NCBI GenBank assembly: GCA_946480465.1
Contig: CAMLJY010000063.1
Location: forward strand, 1-34,926
Direction of reading: 5' to 3'
From: an uncultured Burkholderiales bacterium
GTDB taxonomy: Bacteria; Pseudomonadota; Gammaproteobacteria; Burkholderiales; Burkholderiaceae
DNA length: 34,926 nt
Part shown: one piece after another, positions 18,832 to 26,865 of the stretch
Numbering within the stretch: position 1 is the first letter of the stretch
Layout: each line of letters begins with the position of its first letter
Made by a program: the position numbers and the translations under genes
The notes under the pieces: model-generated
Told to the model about the DNA's origin: nothing
What the model saw: the letters and a program-made list of their open reading frames with translations, nothing else
The model's database searches: none

Positions 18832-19392
18832 ATGTGCCCGATGCCCCGTCTGCTCTTCACCACCCTGGCCGCGGCCGCCTTGTCGGCCTGCTCGTCGATG
18901 GGTGGCCCGCCCTCCCGGCCGGCCTTCAGCCAGGCCGCGCTGCCGGAGCCGGTGAAGGTGCCGGCGGGTCACCAGGTGGCCATGGAGACGGTGGGCATCG
19001 GCGAGATCACCTACGAGTGCCGCGCGAAGGCGAACCAGGCCGGTGCCTTCGAATGGGTGTTCGTCGGCCCCCGGGCCGTGTTGAACGGGCGCGACGGCCA
19101 GGCCGTGGGCAGCTACTTCGGGCCGCCGGCCACCTGGCAGGCCATGGACGGCTCGGCCATCACCGGCGCCCAACTCGCCGTGGCACCGGCCGCGGCGGGA
19201 AACATCCCGCTGCAGCTCGTGAAGGCGAACCCGGCTTCCGGTGCGGGCGCCATGGCCGGTGTCAGCTACATCCAGCGCGTCGCCACGCAGGGCGGCGTCG
19301 CCCCCGCCAAGGCCTGCGATGCGGGCACCGCCGGCCGGAAGGAGACCGTGCGCTACCAGGCCGACTACATCTTCTGGAAGGCGGCCGCCTGA
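18832..19392 (+). CDS. DUF3455 domain lipoprotein
   Basis: 186 residues. A short signal peptide ends in the lipobox LSAC with Cys20, so it is a predicted lipoprotein. The body matches DUF3455: VPAGHQVAMETVGIGEITYEC, FEWVFVGPRAVL, YFGPPATWQ, a central SYIQRVAT and C-terminal YQADYIFWK. Its function is unknown; such proteins are frequent in betaproteobacteria and fungi. AGGAG (18820-18824) is seven bases before ATG 18832, which sets the start despite an open frame further upstream. It is divergent from the Uma2 gene and convergent on putA. Confidence 0.87.
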   Translation: MCPMPRLLFTTLAAAALSACSSMGGPPSRPAFSQAALPEPVKVPAGHQVAMETVGIGEITYECRAKANQAGAFEWVFVGPRAVLNGRDGQAVGSYFGPPATWQAMDGSAITGAQLAVAPAAAGNIPLQLVKANPASGAGAMAGVSYIQRVATQGGVAPAKACDAGTAGRKETVRYQADYIFWKAAA

Positions 19393-19488
19393 CTCCGCCT
19401 GGCTTGCCGACCCGGCGCGCGCGCCAGCGCGTGCCCCGTGCGGCCAGGTCCCAGGCAGCGCGTCAATCGGCCGTTGCTGGCCCTGCGC

Positions 19489-22400
19489 TCAATGGCCTCC
19501 AGCCAGCAAGGCCGCATTGCCGCCCGCCGCCGCGGTGTTGATCGTCAGCGTCTGCTCCGCGCAGAAGCGGTAGAGGTAGTGCGGCCCGCCCGCCTTCGGG
19601 CCGGTGCCCGACAGGCCTTCGCCGCCGAAGGGCTGCACGCCCACCACCGCGCCGATCATGTTGCGGTTGACGTAGACGTTGCCGACCTTGGCCGCCGCGG
19701 CGATGCGCAGCGCCCGGCTGTCGATGCGGGTCTGGATGCCCAGCGTCAGGCCGAACTTCAGCGCGTTGATGCGGGCCACCAGCACGTCGACGTCGCCGCC
19801 CCAGCGCACCACGTGCAGCACCGGGCCGAAGACCTCTTCCTTCAGGTCCTCGATCTGCGCCAGTTCGAAGGCCACGGGTGCGATGTGCGTACCGCCAAAA
19901 GACGCGTCCATCGGGGCCCTGGCAATCAGCTTCGCGTCGCGCTCCAGGCGCTGCACGTGGCGCGTCAGGTTGGCGTGGGCCTCGGCGTCGATCACCGGGC
20001 CGACGTCGGTGGCGATGTCCTTCGCGTCGCCGACGCGCAGCTCGCTCAAGGCGCCGGTCAGCATCTCGATCACGCCGTCGGCGATGCTCTCGTGCACGCA
20101 CAGCAGGCGCAGCGCCGAGCAGCGCTGGCCGGCGGAGCGGAAGGCGCTTTGCACCACCGCGTCGATGACCTGCTCGGGCAGCGCGCTGGAATCGACCACC
20201 ATCGCGTTCAGGCCGCCGGTCTCCGCGATCAGCGGCACGATGGCGCCGTCGCTCGCGGCCAGCGTGCGCTGGATGATCTTGGCGACCTGGGTCGAGCCGG
20301 TGAAGCACACGCCCGCGTTGCCGGCATGCGCCACGAGCGCCGCGCCCACCGTCTCGCCCGTGCCGTGCAGCAGCGCCAGGGCGTCGCGCGGCAGGCCGGC
20401 CTCGTGCAGCAGCTCGACGAAGGCGGCGGCCACGCCCGGCGTCTGTTCCGCGGGCTTGGCGGCCACCGCGTTGCCGGCCACCAGCGCCGCGACGACCTGG
20501 CCGGCGAAGATCGCCAGCGGGAAGTTCCACGGCGAGATGCAGACGAAGACACCGCGGCCGTGCAGGCGCAGCTCGTTGCTTTCGCCGGTGGGGCCGGGCA
20601 GGGCGATCGGCGCCAGGCGTGACTCGGCCTGCTGCGCGTAATAACGGCAGAAATCGACGGCCTCGCGCACCTCGGCGATGCAGTCGCCCAGCGTCTTCCC
20701 GGCTTCCACCACCAGCAGGCCGCAGTAGTCCGCCAGGCGCTCGTCCAGCAGGTCGCCGGCGCGCCGGATGATCTGCGCCCGCTCGGCCACCGGCCGCGCG
20801 TTCCAGGCTTCGAATCCCCCAGCCAGCGTGGCCATGGCGCGCCGCACGTCGTCCACCGTGGCGGTGGGCACGGCGGGCACGCGTGCGGCGCTGATCGCGC
20901 GCTGCAGCGGCAGGCGCTGCTCGGGCACCGCCAGGTCGGCGCCGCTGGAGTTCAGGCGCTCGGCACCGTACAGCGCCACGGGCAGCAGCTGGCCCGGGGC
21001 CTCGGCCGGCTGCAGCGGCGAGCGCAGCAGCTCTTCCGGCGACACCTGCGCATCGGCCAGCTGGTGCACGAAGGAGGAATTGGCGCCGTTCTCCAGCAGC
21101 CGGCGCACCAGGTAGGCCAGCAGGTCGCGGTGTTCGCCCACCGGCGCGTAGACGCGCAGCGACAGCTGCGGCAGCGCGGCCATCAGCTCGCGGTACACGC
21201 CTTCGCCCATGCCGTGCAGGCGCTGCATCTCGTACTTCGCGCCGGCGCGCTGGGCCATGCCGACGATGGCGGAGATGGTGCCGGCGTTGTGCGTGGCGAA
21301 CTGCGGCAGGATCTGCTGGTGGTGCCCGATCAGGCGCTGCGCGCAGGCGAGGTAGGAGATGTCGGTGTGGTGCTTGTGCGTGAACACCGGGTAGCCGGCC
21401 AGGCCCAGTTCCTGCGCCCGCTTGATCTCGCCGTCCCAGTACGCGCCCTTGACCAGCCGCACCATGAAGCGCAGGCCGCGCGTGCGGGCGATGGCCGCGA
21501 TGGCGTCGATCATCTCCAGTGCCCGGGTCTGGTAGGCCTGGATCGCGAGGCCGAAGCCCGTCCAGCGCGGGGCGCTGGCCTGCACGTGCGCGGCCAGGCG
21601 GTCGAAGACCTCCAGCGACAGCTCCAGCCGGTCGCTTTCCTCGGCGTCGATGGTCAGGTTGATGTCGGCAGCGGCGGCGATGTCGATCAGGCCCTGCACG
21701 CGCGGGACCAGCTCGGTGATCACGCGGTCGAGCTGCGCGTCTTCATAACGCGGATGAAGCGCGGACAGCTTGATCGAGATGCCGTCGCGCTCGGCCGGAC
21801 TGGCGCCCTTGGTGGATTCGGCGATCACGCGGATGGCGTTGCGGTAGCTCTGCAGGTAGCGCTCGGCGTCGTGCGCGGTGCGTGCGCCTTCGCCCAGCAT
21901 GTCGAAGCTGAAGGACAGGCGCGGCTGTTCCTTGCGTGCCGAGCGCGCCTCGCCCAGGGCTTCCTGGATGTTGCGGCCGAGCACGAACTGCCGGCCCAGC
22001 AGCTGGATGGCGCGCACCGTGGCGCCGACGACGGTCTGCGCCCCCAGGCGCTCCAGCATGCCGGGCTTGTCGCCCGACTCGGGCAGCAGGCGCTTGGCCA
22101 GGCCGATGGCGCTGGCCGACAGGCTGGCCAGCATCTTGTGCTGCGAGCCCGCGGCCCCACCGCCGGAGAAGTCGGCGCGGCCGAGCTGATCGGCCGTTAG
22201 AGCGATCGCCGTCTCGGCATCCGGCACGCGCAGCAGCGCTTCGGCCAGGCGCATCAGCGCCAGGCCCTCGGCGCTGGAGATCGGGTACTCGCGCAGCAGC
22301 GATTCCATGGCCCAGAACGGCGCCGGCTTGTCGCGCACGGCCTGCACCCAGGGCCGTGCGGTGTCGATCACGCCGCTCCAGTCCAGCGCGCCGCGGTTCG

Positions 22401-22503
22401 CGTCGTGCAGCGTGCCCAGCAGGTGGTGCACCACCTCCAGTTCCGGGCGGCAGGGGGCGGGCAGGCGTGAGGCGGCGATCGGCATGGTGAAGCTTTCTGG
22501 CAT
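19489..22503 (-). CDS. putA: Short bifunctional proline dehydrogenase / P5C dehydrogenase (PutA)
   Basis: 1004 residues. After an alpha-helical arm (20-130), the FAD PRODH barrel (about 150-470) contains TIDAEESDRLELS, RLVKGAYWDGEIK and THKHHTDISYL, and a RLHGMGE motif. The NAD-dependent P5C dehydrogenase follows (about 530-990) with WNFPLAIF, GSTQVA, ETGG (general base Glu) and GQRCSA with nucleophile Cys at about 795. It oxidises proline to glutamate with channelling between sites. It lacks the N-terminal ribbon-helix-helix DNA-binding domain and the C-terminal domain of long PutA, so it is a type A enzyme and cannot repress itself. The start could be ATG 22485 (AGAAAG upstream); 22503 has no RBS spacing. 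No separate regulator is adjacent. Confidence 0.95.
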   Translation of the reverse strand: MPESFTMPIAASRLPAPCRPELEVVHHLLGTLHDANRGALDWSGVIDTARPWVQAVRDKPAPFWAMESLLREYPISSAEGLALMRLAEALLRVPDAETAIALTADQLGRADFSGGGAAGSQHKMLASLSASAIGLAKRLLPESGDKPGMLERLGAQTVVGATVRAIQLLGRQFVLGRNIQEALGEARSARKEQPRLSFSFDMLGEGARTAHDAERYLQSYRNAIRVIAESTKGASPAERDGISIKLSALHPRYEDAQLDRVITELVPRVQGLIDIAAAADINLTIDAEESDRLELSLEVFDRLAAHVQASAPRWTGFGLAIQAYQTRALEMIDAIAAIARTRGLRFMVRLVKGAYWDGEIKRAQELGLAGYPVFTHKHHTDISYLACAQRLIGHHQQILPQFATHNAGTISAIVGMAQRAGAKYEMQRLHGMGEGVYRELMAALPQLSLRVYAPVGEHRDLLAYLVRRLLENGANSSFVHQLADAQVSPEELLRSPLQPAEAPGQLLPVALYGAERLNSSGADLAVPEQRLPLQRAISAARVPAVPTATVDDVRRAMATLAGGFEAWNARPVAERAQIIRRAGDLLDERLADYCGLLVVEAGKTLGDCIAEVREAVDFCRYYAQQAESRLAPIALPGPTGESNELRLHGRGVFVCISPWNFPLAIFAGQVVAALVAGNAVAAKPAEQTPGVAAAFVELLHEAGLPRDALALLHGTGETVGAALVAHAGNAGVCFTGSTQVAKIIQRTLAASDGAIVPLIAETGGLNAMVVDSSALPEQVIDAVVQSAFRSAGQRCSALRLLCVHESIADGVIEMLTGALSELRVGDAKDIATDVGPVIDAEAHANLTRHVQRLERDAKLIARAPMDASFGGTHIAPVAFELAQIEDLKEEVFGPVLHVVRWGGDVDVLVARINALKFGLTLGIQTRIDSRALRIAAAAKVGNVYVNRNMIGAVVGVQPFGGEGLSGTGPKAGGPHYLYRFCAEQTLTINTAAAGGNAALLAGGH

Positions 22504-22606
22504 TTCCGACGTGGAATGTGCGAAGCGTAGCGGCCGATGCGCTGGACTTTGTTCGGATTGCGCGGCGGTCGTCCGAAGAACTCGCTCCCCGCGCCAGGCG
22601 TGCGGA

Positions 22607-24007
22607 TCAGCGCCGCGGCAGCCGGGCCGCGGCTTCGCCGATGTCCCAGAACAGCGTGGCCATCATCGCCAGGCCCTCGCGCATCAGCGGTGCCAGCACA
22701 TGCTCGTTCGGCGCGTGCTGGGAGCAGGCGGGGTAGGAATGCGGCACCCACACCGTGGGCAGTCCGAGGATGTCGGCGAACACGTCGTTCGGCAGCGAGC
22801 CGCCCAGGTTGGGCAGCAGCGCGGCCTGGCGGCCGGTGGCGCGTTCGATCGCGCCCAGGGCCAGCCGCACCCAGTCGTTGTCCGGATCGAGGCGGGTCGC
22901 GGCCATGACGACGGGTTCGCTGACCTCGACGTCACCGAAGCCGTGTCGTGCCAGGTGGGTACGCACGTGGTCGCGCAGCGCCGCGGCATCGGTGCCGACG
23001 ACGAAGCGCAGCTGCAGCGTGGCGCGCGCGGCGGCGGGAATGGCGTTCACCGGCGCGGCGGCATTGCCGCAGCCGATGGCCAGCACCTCCAGCGTGTTCC
23101 AGCCGAAGACGCGTTCCGGCGCGCTGAGGCCAGGCTCGCCCCAGCCCTCGTCGATGGCCGGGTCGCCCGGGCCGCCGCCGACCGCCAGGTCCGCCAGCGC
23201 CGCGCGCACGTTGGCGGGGATCGGCGGCGGGCGCAGGCCGGGCGCCTGGATCACGCCGCGTCCGTCGACCAGGCAGGCGATGGCCGAGGCCAGCACGGTG
23301 CCCGGGTTGCGCAGCAGCCCGCCCCAGTTGCCGGAGTGGTGGCCGCCCTCGCGCAGCCTGAGCACCAGGTCGAAGTTGGCGACGCCGCGGGTGCCCAGGT
23401 AGACCGTCGGCCGGTCGGCGGTGAGGCGCGGCCCGTCGCTGGCGACCAGTGCATCGGCGCGCAGCAGCGTGCGCTGCGCGGCGCAGAACTCGGCGAGCCC
23501 AGGGGAGCCGGTCTCCTCGGCCATTTCCACAAGCACCTTGGCATTGAAGCCGAGGCGCCCGCCGCGGGCCTGGATCACCGCGGCCAGCGCCGCCAGGTTG
23601 ATGCTGTGCTGGCCCTTGTTGTCGGCGCCGCCGCGGCCGTACCAGCGTTCGACCGGGGTGCTGCTGTCCGAAGTGAGCGTCCATGGATTGCGCCCGGCGG
23701 CCCACTGGCCTTCGTGGCCGCGCACCACGTCGCCGTGGCCGTAGACCAGCACGGTCGGCAGCGCCGGGTCCTCGAGACGTTCGGCGGTCAGCAGCGGCGG
23801 GGCGCCCGTCACCGGGTTGTCGTGCAGCCGCGTCGTGAAGCCCAAGGCCTGCAAGCTGGGCGCGATCTCGTCGCCGAGGTAGGCGCGCAACTCGGCGGCG
23901 CGTTCCGGGTTCTGGCTTTCGGTGCGGTAGGCGACGCGGCGGGCGAGGGTGGCCTGGAAGGCGCCGGAATCGAAGCCGGCGACCGCGAGTTCGGCGGCGG
24001 CGTTCAT
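22607..24007 (-). CDS. M20 family zinc metallopeptidase
   Basis: 466 residues. Metal-binding motifs: YGHGDVV (H91, D93), GGADNKG with bridging Asp129, catalytic Glu-Glu in MAEETGSPG (164-165), SDGPRL, and a C-terminal HAPNEH with the last His ligand. An inserted dimerisation domain contains GGHHSGNWGG. Members hydrolyse dipeptides, acylated amino acids or similar amides; the substrate is unknown. It starts two bases after the stop of the ABM-domain gene, so the two are co-translated. There is no signal peptide, so it is cytoplasmic. The longer frame to 24085 is rejected because it lies in the ABM gene. Confidence 0.92.
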   Translation of the reverse strand: MNAAAELAVAGFDSGAFQATLARRVAYRTESQNPERAAELRAYLGDEIAPSLQALGFTTRLHDNPVTGAPPLLTAERLEDPALPTVLVYGHGDVVRGHEGQWAAGRNPWTLTSDSSTPVERWYGRGGADNKGQHSINLAALAAVIQARGGRLGFNAKVLVEMAEETGSPGLAEFCAAQRTLLRADALVASDGPRLTADRPTVYLGTRGVANFDLVLRLREGGHHSGNWGGLLRNPGTVLASAIACLVDGRGVIQAPGLRPPPIPANVRAALADLAVGGGPGDPAIDEGWGEPGLSAPERVFGWNTLEVLAIGCGNAAAPVNAIPAAARATLQLRFVVGTDAAALRDHVRTHLARHGFGDVEVSEPVVMAATRLDPDNDWVRLALGAIERATGRQAALLPNLGGSLPNDVFADILGLPTVWVPHSYPACSQHAPNEHVLAPLMREGLAMMATLFWDIGEAAARLPRR

Positions 24008-24009
24008 CT

Positions 24010-24309
24010 TCAGCCCTCGCCGACCAGGTGGTAGTGCTCGACCCGCGGCGGCTCGGCGAAGAAGGGCCCGACGATGGCGCGCCACTGCGGGAACAGCGGG
24101 CTTTCGCGGAAGCCCGGCACGTGGTCTTCCAGCGTGGCCCAGCGCACCTGCAGGATGTAGCGCTCGGGCGTTTCATGGCCCTTGTGCACCGACCAGCCCA
24201 GGAAGCCGGGCGAGCGGCTCAGCACGGTGGCGATGCCGCGCTGGATTGCCGCGTCGAAGTCGGCCTGGCGGCCGGGCGGGATGTGGATCTCGGCGATCTC
24301 CAGGATCAT
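24010..24309 (-). CDS. ABM (antibiotic biosynthesis monooxygenase) domain small protein
   Basis: 99 residues beginning MILEIAEIHIPPGR, a dimeric alpha/beta ferredoxin-like ABM fold pattern: beta strand, F-D-A-A helix, SPGFLGWSVHKG, RYILQVRWATLEDHVPGFRES (motif spanning about 47-67; key residues W, E, H), and a C-terminal HYHLVGEG strand. Members range from heme-degrading and quinone monooxygenases to structural subunits; no activity can be assigned. ATG 24309 gives the usual N-terminus; the frame extends upstream without family similarity. It is immediately upstream of the M20 gene. Confidence 0.85.
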   Translation of the reverse strand: MILEIAEIHIPPGRQADFDAAIQRGIATVLSRSPGFLGWSVHKGHETPERYILQVRWATLEDHVPGFRESPLFPQWRAIVGPFFAEPPRVEHYHLVGEG

Positions 24310-24364
24310 CGCGGCGCTCCGGTGGTGAAGCGGCCGATGATGCCGCAGCACCTGCGCGGCGTGT

Positions 24365-25102
24365 TCAGCGTGGGTCGAGCCCTCGTGGATCGTGCGGCCG
24401 ATCGCCGTCCGCAGGGCTGGCGTGCGCTGCCCGGTAGCGCGCCAGCTCGCGCGCGAACCGCGCCACCGTGGCGCCGATCATCGGCCGGTACAGCCAGCGC
24501 AGCAGCCAGCCTGGCAGGCCGCGGCCGCGTTCTTCCAAGGCGACGCGGCCGCGCGGGTGAATCATCCAGCTGAACACCGCCGGGCGGTACGCCGGTGCCT
24601 CGCGCAGCCAGGCGATGCGCTCGACGTGCTTGACGCTCTTGTAGCCGTAGTGCGCCGGCGCCACCAGGCGCAGCGGGGCGCCGTGTTCCAGCGGCAGCGG
24701 CACGCCGTCGAGGCGGTCTGCCAGCAGCACGTCGGCCGCCAGCAGGTCGGCCAGCGGCAGCGCCGACTGGTAGCCGTCCTGGCCGTGGAAGGACACGATG
24801 GTCGCCGCGGGATCGGCATCGACCAGGGCCGCCAGGTCCCGGAAGCGCACGCCGGCCCAGCGCAGGCCGCGGCGGCTCCAGGTGGTCACGCAGTGGAAGT
24901 CGCTCAGCTGCCCGTGCCGTGGCAGGCGGGCCCAGGCGGCATCGTCGAGTTCCAGCGGCGAGCGCAAGTCACCCGCCAGCGCCAGCCGGATGTGGTGCGG
25001 CTCGCGCGGAAATCGCGCGGCATACGGCGTGAGGCCGAAGCGGGGAAAACTGCCGTGCTCGCGCTGGCCCGGCGGCAGGGCGCCGGCGTCAGAGAAAGCC
25101 AT
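24365..25102 (-). CDS. Sulfite oxidase-family molybdopterin-dependent oxidoreductase, no export signal
   Basis: 245 residues matching the molybdopterin-binding domain of sulfite oxidase/MsrP-like enzymes. The Mo-ligand Cys71 sits in DFHCVTTWS; RGLRWAGVRF, SFHGQDGYQSALPL, LADRLDGVPLPLEHGAPLRL and HYGYKSVKHVERI are conserved elements of the fold. Unlike MsrP, no Tat signal is visible, so a cytoplasmic location is predicted. The C-terminus continues for about 50 residues as a basic segment. It overlaps the DUF6463 gene by 14 bases and follows it in an apparent operon facing a TetR regulator. Substrate and electron acceptor are unknown. Confidence 0.87.
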   Translation of the reverse strand: MAFSDAGALPPGQREHGSFPRFGLTPYAARFPREPHHIRLALAGDLRSPLELDDAAWARLPRHGQLSDFHCVTTWSRRGLRWAGVRFRDLAALVDADPAATIVSFHGQDGYQSALPLADLLAADVLLADRLDGVPLPLEHGAPLRLVAPAHYGYKSVKHVERIAWLREAPAYRPAVFSWMIHPRGRVALEERGRGLPGWLLRWLYRPMIGATVARFARELARYRAAHASPADGDRPHDPRGLDPR

Positions 25103-25448
25103 GGCCGGCCGCCAGCAGCAGGGGCGCCAGCAGCAGCGCTCCCCAGAACGGCGACTTTGGAAAGGCGGCGATCCCGATCACCGCGATGGCGAGCAGGTAC
25201 CAGCCGACCAGGCGCAGCAGCGCGAGATCGCCGGTGCCGCCGGCGTGGACCACCACCTGGCCGGCCAGCATCATCGGCAGCGTGAAGATCATGAACCAGA
25301 AGGCGGTGCGCCGCTCCGGCGTCGCCGCGAACTGGCCGATGAAGCCGCCGGCCATGGCCTGCGCCAGCGGCTGCCGGAAGCGGCCGAGCCCGAAGATCGC
25401 GTGGGCCACGCCCAGCGCGAACAGGCACCAGCCCAGGAAAACGGCCAT
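25089..25448 (-). CDS. DUF6463-like small four-helix membrane protein
   Basis: 119 residues, almost entirely hydrophobic, with four predicted helices (about 2-20, 45-65, 78-95, 98-117). The pattern GVAHAIFGLGRFRQPL, a polar loop (ATPERRTAFWFMIFTLPMM) and a Gly-rich second half fits DUF6463. Function is unknown. AAAGGAA lies directly before the ATG. It overlaps the molybdo-enzyme gene downstream (14 bp) and follows DUF3995 by 37 bases, so it may be a membrane partner of the molybdo-enzyme, though it has no obvious heme-ligand histidine pairs such as those of MsrQ. Confidence 0.75.
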   Translation of the reverse strand: MAVFLGWCLFALGVAHAIFGLGRFRQPLAQAMAGGFIGQFAATPERRTAFWFMIFTLPMMLAGQVVVHAGGTGDLALLRLVGWYLLAIAVIGIAAFPKSPFWGALLLAPLLLAAGHGFL

Positions 25449-25485
25449 GGCATGTTCCTTTCAGGGGGAGATGGGAGGCGGGCGC

Positions 25486-25902
25486 TCAGCCGGCCCAGGC
25501 CAGGCGGGCCAGGCCCAGCCCGAGCACCAGGCACAGCGGGCAGTAGAACCAGGTGTCATAACGTCCGAAGCGCGTGTCTCGCACCGCCTTGAACCAGCCG
25601 GCGTAGCGGAACCAGCCGAAGGCGCGTACCAGGAAGACCAGGGCCATCAACGCCACGGCCGCGCGCGTGGCCCACGCGGGCACCGGCAGCGGCAGCGCTC
25701 GGGTGTGCACGGCGATGACCAGCACCGCCAGCACCAGCGCCGCCCCCACCATGTGCGCCGCGGCAGCGCTGGGGGTGAAGACGCGTTCGCCGTCGGCGTG
25801 CTGCGGCAGCGCGGCCTGCCAGCCGACCCGGCCGCCGAGGCCCCAGTAGAAGTGGAAGCCGGCCGCGAACAGCAGGATCGCGATGCAGATCAGCTCGATC
25901 AT
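25486..25902 (-). CDS. DUF3995 small membrane protein
   Basis: 138 residues with four predicted helices. The family marks are HFYWGLGG near the N-terminus, AHMVGAALVLA, VFLVRAFGWFRYAGW, and a C-terminal DTWFYCPLCLVLG. Function is unknown. The start at ATG 25902 is chosen because GGAAGG lies nine bases upstream and a good sigma-70 promoter puts the transcript start about 25 bases before it. ATG 25923 would be almost leaderless. It is the first gene of the probable operon DUF3995-DUF6463-molybdo-enzyme. Confidence 0.85.
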   Translation of the reverse strand: MIELICIAILLFAAGFHFYWGLGGRVGWQAALPQHADGERVFTPSAAAAHMVGAALVLAVLVIAVHTRALPLPVPAWATRAAVALMALVFLVRAFGWFRYAGWFKAVRDTRFGRYDTWFYCPLCLVLGLGLARLAWAG

Positions 25903-25933
25903 CACGGAAGCCTTCCAAAACATACGGGTGCGA

Positions 25934-25962
25934 ATGTTATGAACGGCACGGCGCACCGTCAA
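25934..25962 (-). promoter_or_regulatory. Sigma-70-type promoter of the DUF3995 operon
   Basis: On the minus strand TTGACG (25957-25962) and TAACAT (25934-25939) are separated by exactly 17 bases. This is the best promoter match in the window. The transcript would start near 25927, 25 bases before the ATG at 25902. The divergent TetR gene begins 47 bases away on the other strand, so an operator for it is expected in or beside this promoter. Confidence 0.65.
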
Positions 25963-25977
25963 GCGCCGCGCGCTTCC

Positions 25978-25983
25978 TAGAAT
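25978..25983 (+). promoter_or_regulatory. Candidate -10 box of the tetR-type gene
   Basis: TAGAAT lies 26 bases before the ATG at 26009. No good -35 is seen. It is back-to-back with the DUF3995 promoter. Confidence 0.4.
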
Positions 25984-26008
25984 CGCCGACCCGACGAGAG
26001 CGCATGAG

Positions 26009-26722
26009 ATGGGACGCCGAGCCACGCTGAGCCGCGACGACTGGATCGAGGCCGCCACCGACTGGGTGGTGGAGCACGGTGTCGCCTCGCTCGCGGTGGA
26101 GCCGCTGGCGCGGGCGCTCGGCGTCACCAAGGGCGCGTTCTACTGGCACTTCGCGAGCCGCGACGAACTGCTGCTGGCGGTGCTGGAGCGCTGGGAGGCG
26201 CAGGGCACGCAGGCCATCATCGACCTGGTCGAGCAGGTGCCCGATTCGGCGCAGCAGGCGCGTGAACTGATCCGCATCGTCACGCGCACCGTGGAGGGCC
26301 GCGGCGCCCAGCTGGCGCGGCCGGTGCGCCTGCAGTACGCGCTGTGGAGCGCCGCCGCCGATCCGCTGGTGCGGCCGGTGGTCGAGCGAGCCACCGCGGC
26401 CCGCGTGGCCTTCCTGGCCGAGACGCTGCGCCGCGCCGGGCTGGATGCCGACACCGCGCGCGACCGGGCGACGCTGGGGTATGCCAGCTACGTCGGCATG
26501 GTGATGCTGCGGGCGACGCACAGCGATGAGGACGACTCCGTGGGCGCGCACCGGCCGAGCCTCGTCGACGCCTACCTGACGATGCTGCTCGCGCCGCCGC
26601 CAGCCCCACGGCCGCCTGCGAAGTCGTCTGGCAAGCCGCCCGCCGAGCCGCCCGCAAAGCCGGCGGCCACGCCGCGCAAGGTAGCGCGCCGCGCCCTGGC
26701 CGGTCGCTCGCGACGCGCCTGA
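26009..26722 (+). CDS. TetR/AcrR family regulator with a basic Pro/Ala/Lys-rich tail
   Basis: 237 residues. The N-terminal helix-turn-helix is typical: DWIEAATDWVVEHG, then LARALGVTKGAFYWHFASRDELL (residues about 33-55; key KGAFYWHF). A ligand-binding helical domain runs to about 190. From about 195 the protein ends in a disordered tail rich in Pro, Ala, Lys and Arg that is not part of the family fold. It is divergent from the DUF3995-DUF6463-molybdo-enzyme operon with 106 bases between starts, the usual arrangement for a local repressor. GAGAG precedes the ATG by eight bases. Ligand unknown. Confidence 0.92.
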   Translation: MGRRATLSRDDWIEAATDWVVEHGVASLAVEPLARALGVTKGAFYWHFASRDELLLAVLERWEAQGTQAIIDLVEQVPDSAQQARELIRIVTRTVEGRGAQLARPVRLQYALWSAAADPLVRPVVERATAARVAFLAETLRRAGLDADTARDRATLGYASYVGMVMLRATHSDEDDSVGAHRPSLVDAYLTMLLAPPPAPRPPAKSSGKPPAEPPAKPAATPRKVARRALAGRSRRA

Positions 26723-26832
26723 AACGCGCGCGACCCCACTGAATCGGGCCACTGCTAGAGTGCCCGCGGATCGAAGCGGCCCCGCGGCCGCGCGGTGCCC
26801 GGCGCGAGCGGGGCGACTCAACGCGGGTGCGG

Positions 26833-26850
26833 GCTTCGAATCGTCGAAGC
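26833..26850 (+). promoter_or_regulatory. Leader stem-loop directly before the DUF2339 Shine-Dalgarno
   Basis: A perfect seven-base stem GCTTCGA/TCGAAGC with an ATCG loop, followed at once by GGGAAAGG and the ATG at 26866. A TAGAGT hexamer with upstream TGC (26753-26761) could be an extended -10, giving a leader of about 95 bases that contains this hairpin. Confidence 0.4.
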
Positions 26851-26865
26851 GGGAAAGGCGAGCGC

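Noticed and set aside
19414..19425. GGCGCGCGCGCC palindrome as a terminator between DUF3455 and putA
   Set aside because: Pure CG alternation with no T tract; likely chance in this composition.
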